Assembly (NCBI GenBank): GCA_014529385.2
Contig: CM043960.1
Coordinates: 70,557,410-70,621,409, forward strand
Direction: 5' to 3'
Source: Adiantum capillus-veneris
Lineage: Eukaryota > Streptophyta > Polypodiopsida > Polypodiales > Pteridaceae
DNA: 64,000 bases
Within the stretch, counting starts at the first letter, position 1; every line of letters starts with the position of its first letter. Both the position numbers and the translations under genes were made by a program. Below the pieces are notes generated by a model. It did no database searches. It was not told where the DNA came from and worked only from the letters and a program-made list of their open reading frames with translations. This document shows positions 1 through 10,942 of the stretch, piece by piece.

Positions 1-131
1 TACCATATACAACTTTGGAACTCCAAGTGAGCCCAAGATTTATACAAAATGAGTGGGAAATATTGTGACATCCATAGCATATCTCCCGCTTGATGCATAA
101 CCGGTGTAGCCTGTGTTAGCCGCTGCTAACA

Positions 132-212
132 GGATGGAATGCAAGGAGGAGGTTGTGGGCGAGCTGCCAACCCCTCAACATATTGGAGCACTAAGATCGG
201 CAAAAACATGAA
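132..212. repeat. Dispersed direct repeat R1, copy 1
   Basis: About 80 bp sharing a long run with 2078-2160 in the same orientation (GGATGGAATGC, AGGAGG, TGTGGGCGAG, CCCTCAACATATTGG). The two copies bracket 1.9 kb that includes the DNA transposon at 236-1556. A weaker third copy of its CATATTGGGG...AAAAACATGA part lies near 1796-1830. It could be a diverged terminal repeat of an older element or simply a dispersed repeat; no coding sequence is recognised in it. Confidence 0.55.
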
Positions 213-235
213 AAGGTATATTATCATCTGCTTAA

Positions 236-1556
236 CACTAGGTTGGTAATGGGACACTTTTATGTCCTGTGAAGTGACCATTTTCCTTGAATTATGTCAA
301 GAGTTTCAAAATGGATTTTGAGGTGCTATCTATCTAGAAATTTGTCTCATGAGCTGAAAAAAACTTGACATTTTTTTGGAATATCAATTCCATCTTTAAC
401 ATTGTCCTTGCACAACATTTCACAACCTAAACTGTGTGAAAAAACGGGTCCTGTTTTTGGCTTTTTTCAACTTTTTGCAACTATCCCACTCTAGAATTCA
501 TGTTTGTGAGGTCTATAATGCTAGAGAATTATCTTTAGTAGTCCTCAACATGTCCTGATGCTTCTAGGGAGAAATAAATAATAAAGTTCTATGTTATGAC
601 CACATTACAAAAATTGTCAAATCCTTTTTTTTAGCCAATTTTAGCTCTTCTATGATTTTTTTGGTGGATTTCATGATATCCAAATTCATTTTTGATTTTC
701 TATGTCGCATATTGTAACATAAAGCTAACATTCCTTGAGTTTTGGGGCACCTAATACCATATTTTTCATTGTACACAACGATGGTTGATTGTTTCAATTA
801 TGGAAGAAAACGAAACATTCTAGTATATCAAGTATAGCTTTTTCAATATTGTTAGTTTCTTGTGACAACTACATGCATTTTGTAGGTAGTAACCATATCT
901 AGTCATAAGGATCAAATTTGGCTAGATATTGAATAGTTTCCATGGGATTCTACAACTCATAATGTTGAACCCAGTTTTTTCATGTTTGCTGTATTTAACA
1001 CTTCATCTTTGTCCCCAAGATTCCCCTTGGTAAGAGATGTATTATTCTTTTGACATGCTCCATGGCTCCTTATGAACATAAAGGACAATAGCGAACTAAG
1101 AAAACATGCATATATTATTTGTATTGAGCGTGGCTATAGAAACTTTGATGATAGGTTTGCAGAATGGTAAAAATTCAACTTTTTTGTACCTAATTATTTT
1201 GGCAAAACAAAAAATAGTGAGTGAGAAGTAATCATATGTTCTGATCACCAACCCATTGAAGTTAACTAGGGAATTTTTCTCAAGTCCTACAAAAATCCCT
1301 AATCTTATTTTTATGCAACAAAACGTAAGAAATGACTGTTTTGTTGAAAATTCACTGGTCCATCAACTTTGGAGGCTTGGTGTGACCAAAAGATGAGAAA
1401 TTTTACAAGTTTCTTAATTTTTCCATGTTTAGTAGGCCTTGAACTATAACCTCATGAAAGGATTTTACAAAATGAGTGGATCTACTATGGTTTTGGAGGT
1501 TTTTTTCAAAACCCTGAAAGAACACTTTTATGTCCTGTTAGGTTACCAACCTAGTG
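236..1556. mobile_element. Non-autonomous DNA transposon with TIRs and TTAA flanks
   Basis: Perfect 14-bp terminal inverted repeats CACTAGGTTGGTAA occupy 236-249 and 1543-1556. Both ends are flanked by TTAA (232-235 and 1557-1560); the symmetry runs one or two bases further (GCTTAA/TTAAGC). Just inside each end is a 17-bp block ACACTTTTATGTCCTGT (254-270 and 1522-1538) in the same orientation; in the left copy it forms a GGACA/TGTCC hairpin. The 1321-bp interior is AT-rich and has no transposase-like frame, only a 67-codon minus-strand frame at 594-797 that I do not recognise. The TTAA duplication is the piggyBac habit, while the CACTA start recalls the CACTA/Chapaev (CMC) superfamily, so superfamily assignment is open. 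Confidence 0.75.
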
Positions 1557-1562
1557 TTAAGC

Positions 1563-2760
1563 AATTAATGCATCTAGATGTCTTTGCATAGCCTCTAGAG
1601 ACTCTAAAATAAGCACAATATCATAAAAAATGTAGCAACAGAGGTTTCATGTAGCTAAAACCAGTGACCCTATATCCCTTGTAGTCTCAGTATAGTCAAA
1701 AATCTCATTGTCTACAATCCAAACAAAGTTGAAGCCAAACCATGACAATTTTATACCTCCCTAGTCCCACAATCATTAGAGATAATCCTTGAAGCATATT
1801 GGGGTTCTAGAGGCACCCCAAAAACATGAGAACTGAGAGTTTTATGAATTTGTATGGTCGTGTGACCGCACCATCTCTCGTGCATCTTGAGATGCTAGGC
1901 ACCCCAGAGTCGTGCAAAAACAATCATGGGCAATAAACTTGAGTTGGCATGCTTGCTTGAGATATGACTCTAACTAGCTTTGGTGTGAGGTATGGCTAGG
2001 AGCTAGAAGCTTCATCAAAGAGGACATGCAAGGGGAATGGGAGTGAGGTTCATGTTTAGGGAGACCATGGGGTGGGGGGATGGAATGCGAGGAGGAGGAT
2101 GTGGGCGAGGTGCCAATCCCTCAACATATTGGGGTGCTAGGTGCCTCAAAAACATGACAGAGAGCCACGATCTAATAATAACATATAATATCCACTACCA
2201 AATTGTAGATTCATTACATCAATGATCTCAAGGTCATTATAATGCCTTTCTCTTCCTCTATAACACATATAGATCTTTTAAGTTGTAGATTCTAGGATGA
2301 TCATCAGCGAGAACTTCTAATCAAAGAGTACTTTGCTACGTGAACATCAATAGGTTTTCCCTATGTTCTTGTTTGGTGTGTGTTGAAATACTATCCTTGG
2401 TAGCATCATATTGCTATCTATAACAAACTGTCTATATGCCATGCTTATCTATATATTCTTGAATTCATTATTCAAATTATATTCTCTTTTTGGCAGTCCT
2501 CCAAAAGACATGGCTCCCACAAAAGCAAACAAATTTGTTCCCTTGATGTGGTGAATTTTATTTTGCCACTCGAAGGCAGCACATCTACTCCTAAAACCGG
2601 GCCTTCTAGAAGATGAACGCTTCTTGCCTATGTAATGCAAGTGCAATAAAATGTAACTTTGTATTATTAATGGGTGTTCTTGTTTTAAGTACCCTTGTCT
2701 CTTTTGTTTTTGAAACAATTTGTTTAGCTCGCATATCTTTGTCTATGTCTCAAGCTCCCT

Positions 2761-2765
<5 letters not shown>
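1563..2765. other. Non-coding repeat-derived stretch
   Basis: No gene recognised. It contains the second R1 copy and scattered short echoes of it near 1796-1830 and 1888-1910. The short frames at 2037-2225 and 2449-2718 have no recognisable protein content. Confidence 0.5.
2078..2160. repeat. Dispersed direct repeat R1, copy 2
   Basis: Partner of 132-212 in the same orientation with a few base differences. Here it continues into GGGGTGCTAGGTGCCTCAAA, also found in diverged form near 1800. No target duplication or primer site could be tied to it. Confidence 0.55.
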
Positions 2766-2844
<79 letters not shown>

Positions 2845-2866
2845 AGAGAGAGAGAGAGATAGAGAT
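2766..2866. repeat. (CT)n microsatellite followed by (GA)n
   Basis: About 75 bp of CT dinucleotides changes to GA near 2845, so a transcript could fold back on itself. The frame at 2720-2914 across it is a microsatellite artefact. Confidence 0.95.
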
Positions 2867-3000
2867 ATAAAAAAGACGAAAGAGTCGACAAGGAGGAAGA
2901 GAGAATATTTTTAGGAATCTGCTCACATGATTCCTAAAAAGCGCTCACCAAAAATTTCTTGCCTGGAAATATCCCCCGAGAAAATTAGGTATCAAATCTT

Positions 3001-3180
3001 GATGTTCTGCATGGCTCAATAATGCCTAGTGGATGTTATGGTCTATCTGTGGTTCAAGTTTATATTGGAAAGGATGCACCTTTGTGTCACCTCAATCCAA
3101 AGGATGAAGACACAAAAACTTTGCGATGTGCTATGAATACCATTGTTGCTTGGCCCAAAGAAGAACTAGTAGGGTTTTAA
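3001..3180 (+). pseudogene. Fragment resembling the DUF8039-type domain of plant CACTA/Ulp1-associated proteins
   Basis: The frame reads DVLHGSIMPSGCYGLSVVQV, then a stretch rich in D/E, then TIVAWPKEELVGF and a stop at 3178-3180. The order 'Gly-rich turn, VQV, acidic stretch, TL..A..T.VAWPK' matches my memory of a domain common in plant transposon-derived proteins next to CACTA transposase and Ulp1-like protease genes. Only about 60 codons remain: an in-frame stop lies just upstream (2986-2988) and no neighbouring domain is visible. This is assignment by motif memory, so it is tentative. It is a plain DNA-transposon or host-gene scrap and probably not expressed. Confidence 0.35.
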
Positions 3181-3667
3181 TTTTTGGACCACTTAGTTTT
3201 GAATCTCCAGTATATTATGGGGCCGCGTTCCCCATAAATAAGGACGTTATGTTTCGTCAAGAGATGCTATCAAAGCATCTCACAAAATTAAAAGTAAGTT
3301 ATCCTCCACAATTTTGACTGGGTCACCTAGTTATATACTTATTCTAACATATATTGTCAAAAAATATAATATCTAGCTATCCCAAATGATTTTCTCATAT
3401 TGAAATGATCATTTAATGTGGAAAATGAATGGAAACAAGAGTTAAAATATAGATATGTGCTTTTGGACCTGTCTCAACACAGAACCAAAGGGAGAGAAGG
3501 CTACATCTCATGAAGGGTCCAAACGGGAGATGGTCTACCAAAGAATAAATGATCAGGTAATGGATCTTAAAAGACCTTAGGGTTAGCTTCATTAAAGACC
3601 TCCAAAGGTTAGTGTTAAAATTCCTTAGACCTAAGAACTTTAGGTACTTTAGACCTTAGGCAAGCTA
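3181..3667. other. No recognisable gene
   Basis: AT-rich unique-looking sequence. Near 3540-3660 it carries several AGACCT/CCTTAG words in both orientations (GACCTTAGG, CCTTAGACCTAAG), a possible small foldback. A TGTTAAAATTCC at about 3612 is one candidate for the start of the element B LTR. Confidence 0.3.
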
Positions 3668-4298
3668 GGCATGTGCTTGAGGTGCTTGAGCTGACTAAGG
3701 TGCTTGAGGTGCTTGTCGCACTTGATGACCAAGGTAGTTGAGGTGCTTGTCGTGCTTGATGACCAAGGTGCTTATGGTGTGCAAGTAAAAAATGATCCCT
3801 ACAAAGGAGGGAGCGAGCCCTAAAGGTAGGGGCGTGAGAGAGAACACATACACACATACACACACTCAAGGCAAGCCCAAGACTCAAGAGGTAATAAGGA
3901 CACATGTCAAGACCCTACCCATGCTTCCCTCATGGTGTGCCTCAATCCTATTGGATGGCCTTTAGGGAGGTCCAACGAGAATTAGATGCATGTAATTAAT
4001 TAATTAATCCCTCTCTCTCAAAGGGGGAAATAAGGACACTTGTCCAAATGCTACCCCTATTGATTGAAATGACCATAGCCTGTGATTAGCCAAGCTTAGC
4101 AAGGGCTAATAGGGATCAAGATAGAGTAAAGAGAGAGAATTTAGATGCATGTAATTAATTAATTAATCCCTCTCTCTCAAAGGGGGAAAGAAGGACACTT
4201 GTCCAAATGCTACCCCTATTGATTGAAATGACCATAGCCTGTGATTAGCCAAGCTTAGCAAGGGCTAATAGGGATCAAGATAGAGTAAAGAGAGAGAG
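3612..4298 (+). mobile_element. Element B (Ty3/gypsy) 5' LTR, left part; start uncertain
   Basis: Element A sits between 4298 and 10205 with a GAGAG duplication on each side, so this sequence was once joined to 10205-10942, which is LTR-like and ends at a primer site. The true left end is not visible: TGTTAAAATTCC near 3612 and TGTCAAGACCC near 3905 are both candidates. It contains the minisatellite and the 159-bp duplication. Confidence 0.4.
3668..3776. repeat. Minisatellite, AGGTGCTTG-based
   Basis: Repeated words AAGGTGCTTGAGGTGCTTG and CTTGATGACCAAGGT alternate in about three to four diverged units of roughly 35 bp. It lies in what is probably the left part of the B LTR. Confidence 0.7.
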
Positions 4299-4299
4299 T
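3982..4299. repeat. 159-bp tandem duplication
   Basis: Two nearly identical 159-bp copies, 3982-4140 and 4141-4299, begin TTAGATGCATGTAATTAATT and end in a GAGAGAGA run. The copies differ at only a few positions, so the duplication is recent or maintained. Element A entered exactly at the end of copy 2. Confidence 0.9.
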
Positions 4300-4472
4300 G
4301 TAATAATAGGGGAACTAGTGCCTTGGAGTCCACCTCCCAACCTCCCACTATATAGCATGGCTCCTAGCCCTTTGCCCTAGTTGGACTCCCTTTCCATACT
4401 GCCTAGCCTGGCCTTGCCCTTGTCTAGTATGGCCTTGCCCTTGTCTAGTATGGCCTTGCCCTTGTACTGACA
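4299..4472 (-). repeat. Element A 3' LTR
   Basis: 174 bp. The size difference from the 140-bp partner comes largely from extra copies of a ~21-bp unit TCTAGTATGGCCTTGCCCTT. The adjacent polypurine tract lies at about 4473-4490 (read on the minus strand as TTTAAGGGGGCAGTAA). Confidence 0.85.
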
Positions 4473-4561
4473 TTACTGCCCCCTTAAAGAAGAGTTTTTG
4501 TCCTCGAAAACAAAAGTGGGAATTTATTCTTAAGAACAATAATGTTTTCCCAAGTGGCACC

Positions 4562-5935
4562 TTACTCAGGTCGATCTTTCCACTTGATTAAGGCTTGCTG
4601 ACGTGCATGATGACGCGTACGTAAATCATGATAGTCGAGAATGCGTTCTTGTTCATGCGGTAAGGTAGGAGGTTCAACAAAATCAACGAAGATATGTTGG
4701 TCAATGACATTGTCATCCCCATGTAACCGCTTACGTAAACGGCTTACATGAAACACAAGATAAATACGAGAATGTGTAGGTAGCAATAATTTGTAGGTAC
4801 GATCACCTACTCGCTTGAGTATTTTGAAAGGCCCACAATATCATGGAGATAATTTAGGTGTTGGCCCAATTTTCAGACTTTCTAAATGTTCTGGCAGATG
4901 TAAAAATACTTCCTCCCCTTCCTCAAAGGTAGCTTGCTGACGTTTCTCATCAGCATACTTCTTATACCGATCCTGCGCTTGTCGGACATTTTGACGAGCC
5001 AGTTTCAGCATATCCATGTGTTCTTGGAGAAAATCATAAACCTGTTGGAGTTTTTTGGTTGCCAATCCCACCGTAATAGGTGACCTAGGTTGAAAACCAT
5101 ACATGAGCATGAAAGGACTAAATCTAGTTGTGACATGCTTAGCACTATTGTAGGCAAACTCGAGAATACGTAAATATTCTTCCCAGGCTGACTGTTTCTT
5201 GCTAACATATGCTCTTAGCATATCCTCTAGCACTTGGTTAAGTCGTTCAGTCTAACCATCTATTTCTGGATGATCAATTGTACTGAGGTTTAGTTGTGTA
5301 CCCAATCATTTGAACATAGCCCTCTAAAAATGACTGTTAAACTTGGGATCACGATCACAAACAATGTTACTTGGCAAACCATACAAATTGTATAGGTTGT
5401 CCACAAATAACTTGGCTAATTGTGGAGTCTTAATCGTTTATTTGGTTGGAATAAACTTACATAGTTTAGTCAACCGGTCTACGACCACCCATACCGAGTC
5501 ATGACATCGTACAATGGTTGATAAACCCACAATAAAATCCATAGCAATACTTTCCCATTTACCATTGGGAATATCCAAAGGATGTAAGAGTCTTCCTACT
5601 TCCAAGCGCTCTGCTTTGTTAACTTGACATTTTTGGCAATGCAAGACATAAGCTTGAACAAAGCTATGTAAACCTGGCCAATAAAACTGTTGTCGTACGA
5701 GAGCATAAATCTTTCTAATACTCGGGTGCCCTACACTTAGACTATCATGACATTCATAAAGAATTTGGTGTCGAATGTCTGTTTCCGTCAGTACACAAAC
5801 TCTCCCCTTATAGAGTAGGTACCCATTGTCGATGGTGAAATGCTTCCATCGCTGTAGTTCATCACTCGATAGAGGAGAACTATGTGTGGAGGTTAATGCT
5901 ACACTACCATCATTGGAGTGAGAAGGATCCCTCAT
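4562..5935 (-). pseudogene. Element A integrase and chromodomain-like tail (fossil)
   Basis: The zinc-binding region (HDSLSVGHPS...CHDS/HCQKCQ order) and start of the catalytic core lie at about 5438-5935 (DFIVGL, DSVWVVVDRLTK). The later core and C-terminal part lie at 4841-5233 (AYVSKKQSAWEEYL, LEFAYN, FEEGEEVFLHLP). The last piece, 4562-4786, reads VFHVSRLRKRLHGDD, then LRTRHHARQQALIKWKDRP, the chromodomain-like end typical of chromoviruses. Integrase would insert the cDNA; chromodomains steer insertion to chromatin. Confidence 0.85.
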
Positions 5936-6059
5936 TTGTACATGGCTTCACACTTTGGAATATGCGTCATCTTGTTCATATTTTCCCTTTAGAGAATCCA
6001 AAAGTTCACTATGAAGTCTCGTGAACAAGAGAGAATTGATATCTCGCATACGACTTAGA

Positions 6060-7320
6060 GCGTCAGCCACTACATTGTATCGTCCTTTATGATACCGGAG
6101 CTTGGCGTCATATTCTTAAAGAATCTCGGCCCACCTGGCTTTCCGACCCTTCAAATCAGTTTGTTGTGTAAAACATTTGATGCTTTCATGGTCAAACACA
6201 ATCTCAAACTGAGCACCATAAAAATAATACCGCCATGTTTTAAAGGCAGACACTATTGCATAGAGTTCACGTTCATAAGCATAGTAGTTCTGCTGTGCTG
6301 CATTAAGCTTCTTGCTTTCAAATGCAATATGTCTTCACCCTTGTAACAGGATTGCTCCAATAGCACAGTCACTGGCATCCGTTTCCAAAACGAATGGTTT
6401 CAAAGGATCTACAATAGCTAGTATGGGAGCTGTAGCTAATGCATCCTTGAGTGTATCGAAACTATGTTGTTGAGCGGGTCCCCATTGAAAAGCTTTTCCT
6501 TTGCCTTTCAATTGGTCTGTCATGGGAACAACAATATTAGCATAGTTTTTAACGAACCTTCGATAAAAACCTGCAAATCCTTAAAAAAAATTGTATCTCC
6601 TCAATAATTTTAGGAGAAGGCCACTGTCGGATTGTATCCACTTTGGATTGATCCATATATAGCCCATTAGCTGAAATAACATGCCCAAGATAGTGAATTT
6701 CTTCTTTCAGAAAATTACACTTAGATTCCTTGGCATATAATTTATTTGTTCGTAACAATTCGAACACCTGCCTTAGATATTGTAAGTGTTTATCTTTAAA
6801 AGCACTGTAGACTAGAATGTTATCGAGAAAAACGATGACAAATTTGTCCAAATACGGCTTCAATACACTATCCATAAGTGTCATGAATGTTGCGGGCACA
6901 TTGGTTAACCCAAAGGGCAGAACCAAAAGCTCGTAGTGTCCAAACCTTGTTCGGAATGCAGTTTTGGGCATATCAACAAGTCGAATACGCACTTGGTGAT
7001 AACCTGACCGCAAGTCTATTTTCATACAAATACAAGCATGAGTGATTTTGTCGAACAACTCATCCACGTGTGGCAATGGATACTTGTTCTTAATAGTAAC
7101 CGCATTTAAGCCACAGTAGTCTACACACATGCACATACTACCGTCTTTTTCCTTCACTAATAGGATAGGAGAAGCCCATGGTGAAGAACTGGGTTGGATA
7201 AACCCTCTGCTAAGGTAGTCAGCAAGCTAACGTTCCACCGTAGCAGCTTCAGAGTAACTCATGCGGTAGGGTGGTTTACTGACAGGTTTACTGCCTGCAA
7301 CCACATCGATGCTATGCTAC
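6060..7320 (-). pseudogene. Element A reverse transcriptase and RNase H (fossil)
   Basis: RT fingers/palm at 6549-7157 include CVDYCGLNAVTIKNKYPLP, DLRSGYHQ, FGLTNVPATF and the active-site region FLDNILVYS. The connection and RNase H follow at about 6060-6523 (FVLETDASDCAIGAILLQ). Order and wording are those of gypsy Pol, close to the plant chromovirus group. The frames are broken. Confidence 0.9.
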
Positions 7321-8059
7321 ACCGATCGTGTCGGTGGTAATCTTGGTGAAAAATCATTAGGAAAAACATCATGAAATTCCTTTAATAAATTTTTCAACTC
7401 ACTAGCAACTTTTGCTTGTTGGGAAGTATTCATTGGTGGAAGAGATGATAGAGAAGCATGCGGCATTGAGGAATGTTTAGCAGATTCAATGTTAGAGAGA
7501 AAATGAGACAATGAAAAACAAAATAAAACTTGATCTATTTCATTATAAAAACGAGCTGCATAAGCTCATCTGTACATATCAATGGTGAAGAAGGTACATA
7601 TTTCTCTCCTAACAACAACACATGTGTGCCATGGGATTCAAACATCAAGCTATTGTGCTCATAGCTACGCTTCAGCGATGGTCCTAGGCTCTGCAACCAT
7701 TCCCTACCAAGGACCACGTCTGCCCTCTCCATGTTCATAACCTGAAAATCCAAGGATGTGGAGTAGCCTTGTACTTCCAATGGGATGGCTCGGACTTGAG
7801 TATCCCAGATTTCGGTATCATGTCCGTTCATCATCGCTACCTTGTAGCGGTGGGTACTCAGAGTTTGAGGCAATTTGAGTTTTTTCACCAATCCATAATT
7901 GATAAAATTGTGAGTAGCACCGTCATCTACCAAGATGTGCACCTTGTGCCCTTGCAGAGATCCATTCATATGTACTAACTCATGTGGTCCGAAGGTCTGT
8001 TGCCACATGGAAGCTTTGAGACAGCATTCATGCACCACCTGAGTGTGTGTTACTTCCAC
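7317..8059 (-). pseudogene. Element A protease region (fossil)
   Basis: Retropepsin-like domain with HILVDDGATHNFIN, the aspartic-protease loop of gypsy elements, followed by VVLGREWLQSLGP. The stretch at 7317-7511 is the linker to RT (SELKNLLKEFHDVFPNDF). In the intact family this enzyme cuts the Gag-Pol polyprotein. Confidence 0.85.
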
Positions 8060-8068
8060 TGTAGAGAA

Positions 8069-9153
8069 TCATGAAGAAGACTCAAGAGGCAGTGGTTGCA
8101 CCGTGTGCACTGCTTTCTCCTTGCCATGAGCAGTAGATTTTCCCTTAGTACAATACTTTTTTCCATGACCACTTCCTAAACATTGAAAACTTAATTTCTC
8201 TTTCTTAGCTTTATCAAAGTCCTCAGGAGAGAGAGGACCTCTGGACCCCTTGGGTTTTTTAGATGCTTTTGAATTGGCTACTATAAATTTCCTTTTATTG
8301 TGCCTGTACTGTGTGCGTGTATTACCATGCGTACTAGCAGGCATGTGATTATGATGTGATTTATTTATGGATACGTGCTTTCACTATGGCTTCCTCAAGT
8401 GTTTTAGGGTCTTGAGTCTTGACGTGCTTCTTAAGCTCTGGTGTTAGACCATGTATAAACCCATGTACTTGCTGAAAGGTGTCTAGGCCTTCCAACTTGA
8501 GGATAACATCTTGATAGTGAGATATATATTCAAGTAAAGATGGGTATTGGGGCATGGAACACGTGTCCCAAGACATCCAATTTTGATCTGCCTCATTTGT
8601 AGGCAAGAACTCTTTGCGAAACATAGTTTCAAAAGCTGCCCAGCTCTGTGGTATGTATATTCTTCTCCTTGAGAGACATCCACCATTTGTAGGCCTTGCC
8701 TTCCAGAGTTAAACTTGTTTGTAGTGCTCTGACTGCGTCCGGAGTACGCCGTAAGGCGTGAATTTCATCCCACTTGCTGAGAAAGATATTCATTGCATCC
8801 CTATTGCGATCTCGGTCTTCTCCCTTAAAAGTCGGTGGTTTGGTGTTTTTCAACAACTCATCCACATCTTTTGCAGTGAGAGTGTGCAAAGCATCGACAT
8901 ATGGACCTTGTCCCTGATCAGAAGGGCCTTGTCCCTGATCAGAAGGGCCTTGCCCCTGTGTAGCAACTTGCTCATGCATGTGCGTGTCAGCAGGACCCTT
9001 GGACTGCTGTTGCATTAATTGTATCACTAACATGGATAATTTAGTGATGTTTTCATTTAAAGATGCAAAATTTTCTTCCATGACTGATATGCATGTTTGA
9101 AGTGCACGAAATTCTTGAATATCAAGCAATTCATAAGTGTCGTCGACCGACAT
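8069..9153 (-). pseudogene. Element A Gag (fossil)
   Basis: The N-terminal part (8629-9153) has a coiled-coil-like start, a Q/G-rich stretch repeating GQGPSDQ, and PPTFKGEDRDRNRDAMNIFL, typical of retrotransposon Gag. It continues with LEYISHYQDVILKLEGLDTF (8361-8624). A basic nucleocapsid-like region follows (FQCLGSGHGKKYC, 8069-8344). Broken. Confidence 0.8.
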
Positions 9154-9678
9154 AGCGTCGCGGGAACTCTCCCCGAGAGCATCCGGCCCGATCCATTGTG
9201 GACAGGATCAGGTGTATTTTTCTTGAAATCAAAAGTCATATTGATATCGGAATCCATGGCGACATAGTGCAGTGGAAGGAATAGTCGGACAAATACCTAA
9301 TGTCGAGAAGATGTCCTGTAGATGTAGGAGGCGCCACAAAGATTAATTAGCCTTTCTAATTTTCAATTGTCCAAGTCGAAATCGATCCAAAATTTTAGCC
9401 GTGTAGGTACTCGCTTTGAACCCATTTAGCCAAATCGAGTGTGAGTGGTATTGCTTTCGACTGCAATCAATTCGAGAAATAACATCGTCTATGAATCTCC
9501 TTGAGAAGCTTCATCAATTTGTTGATTTTTTGCAGCAGTATGCAAAAAATTTGTGTATGTGTCGTGTACTTTCCGGCCCTGTCTGGGATCCAACTCGGAT
9601 CTATGCTCACGAAATCTGGAGGTCGGAGCGTTTTACTCCTTGCAGGGTGAGTATCACCTCTACCACCAAATTTTAAGT

Positions 9679-9699
9679 CCTAAGGCCAAGGGCCTTAGG
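9679..9699. promoter_or_regulatory. Leader hairpin of element A
   Basis: CCTAAGGCC, loop AAG, GGCCTTAGG: a perfect 9-bp stem with a 3-base loop, between primer site and gag. Element F carries the same hairpin at 50688-50708 with one change that keeps a G-U pair in RNA and a different loop. A role in packaging or dimerisation is inference. Confidence 0.65.
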
Positions 9700-10050
9700 C
9701 ATTTTAGATGTGAACACTTAGCTCCAAAACACCATGGCCGTGAGCAGCAGGTGCATGAGAGTGTGGGGAAGGAGATGGCGGTTGGTATGATGCAAAGCGG
9801 GCTTCGGCCCTGTGTCGAAAATTGCCCAGCAGCCCGATGCGATGCTGTTAAGCCAGATCGTGCTCAGTTTGAGCTCCCTTCACCCGATGGATCTCCTTGC
9901 CAAGGGTGCCTCCACACGCAGTCTTTTTTTCATTGTCTCCCTTAGCAAGAGATAAGCTCCACGGTTTCCTTGACCACGGTATGCAACTCATGCAAGGCTT
10001 CGTGTGGCTCCAAAGCACCACGCCCGTCTTTTCCCAAAAATAGGAACTTG

Positions 10051-10204
10051 ACTCTTGATACCAATGTAAGACTAGGGGAACTAGTGCCTTGGAGTCCACC
10101 TCCCAACCTCCCACTATATAGCATGGCTCATAGCCCTTTGTGCTAGTCACACTGCCTAGCCCGACCTTACCTTTGTCTAGTCCGGCCTTGCCCTTGTCCT
10201 GACA
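10051..10204 (-). repeat. Element A 5' LTR with primer-binding site
   Basis: The LTR is 10065-10204. The primer site 10051-10064, read on the minus strand as TTGGTATCAAGAGT, is close to the initiator-Met tRNA complement (TGGTATCAGAGC) used by many plant elements. This end fixes the minus-strand orientation. Confidence 0.85.
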
Positions 10205-10942
10205 GAGAGGGATCGACCTAGGCAAGGAAGGGACTTCATTTTTGCTCATTCTACCACACTCACACATTCTCTCATCGTTTTAAGAAAGAACTTCATCATC
10301 TTCTCCAATCTTGAGAACTAGAGAGCCTACACCGACACCTCTTGGCTATGGAATGCAAATCCAACCAAGAGTCAAGCTTCAATGGCATGCTCATCTTCTC
10401 TACCATCTATATTACCATGCTAAGCTAAGCTCCAAGAGTATTCTATGGTGAGTAAAGTACTTCTTTCTTGTATGCTAATCCTTCTTCCTCTTCCCTTCCC
10501 TCACTCCCTACTAGCTCTCTCCACCTTTGAAGGTGTTTGAGGTCTTGGGATTGAGGCCAAGTACAAGTTAATGCTTTTACAAGATTAGTTACGGGCATAA
10601 TATTGGTGCATGAAGCTTACCATGTTCATGGCATCAACAAGGTCTCAAGGAACACAAATTATGTATTGTACCAAGTCTCTCTTCAAGGGAGAATCTATAA
10701 TACAAAAGCCTTTTGGAGGGGGGACCGGCTCCAAGTAAATCCGGTCCTCAACTGTTGTCAATTTCTCTAATTCTCTTTCTCTTTTACAAGTATTGTTCAT
10801 GCCCAGCTAACTAGGTATAATGTTCATTTTCTACCTTTGATCAAGTGCTCTCCTTATGCTCTTTAATAATTCTCTTAAGGAAATTCTCACTATTGTTACT
10901 TTAATTCCACTACAATCAATGTTATAGCCATATTCCGTTACA
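10205..10942 (+). mobile_element. Element B (Ty3/gypsy) 5' LTR, right part
   Basis: From 10318 on this matches 49543-50054 plus 55574-55694, a second copy of the LTR that is itself split by element F. Shared words include GAGAGCCTACACC, TAGCTCTCTCCACCTT and TTTTGGAGGGGGGAC. It ends in TTACA at 10942, directly followed by TTGGTATTAGAGC (10943-10955), an iMet-type primer site, which fixes the LTR end and the plus-strand orientation. Confidence 0.8.

Larger units (their letters stand above)
4299..10204 (-). mobile_element. Element A: Ty3/gypsy LTR retrotransposon with a chromodomain-like tail
   Basis: A 5.9-kb element read on the minus strand. The LTRs are 4299-4472 (3' LTR) and 10065-10204 (5' LTR), each TGTAA...TGACA on the plus strand, flanked by the 5-bp duplication GAGAG (4294-4298 and 10205-10209). 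Parts in minus order: primer site, leader with a hairpin, Gag, protease, reverse transcriptase, RNase H, integrase, chromodomain-like tail, polypurine tract. Domain order and the iMet-type primer site fit a chromovirus-like gypsy element. The coding region is broken in roughly six to ten places. The LTRs differ by about ten substitutions plus changes in a ~21-bp internal repeat, so the insertion is fairly old. It is nested in the B LTR. Confidence 0.9.

Noticed and set aside
594-797. 67-codon minus-strand frame as a transposase remnant
   Set aside because: AT-rich, no DDE or zinc-finger texture; likely chance.
2720-2914. 64-codon Ser/Leu-repeat frame
   Set aside because: Translation of a CT microsatellite; the same holds for 50105-50598 and 55667-56068 up to the end of the GA tract.
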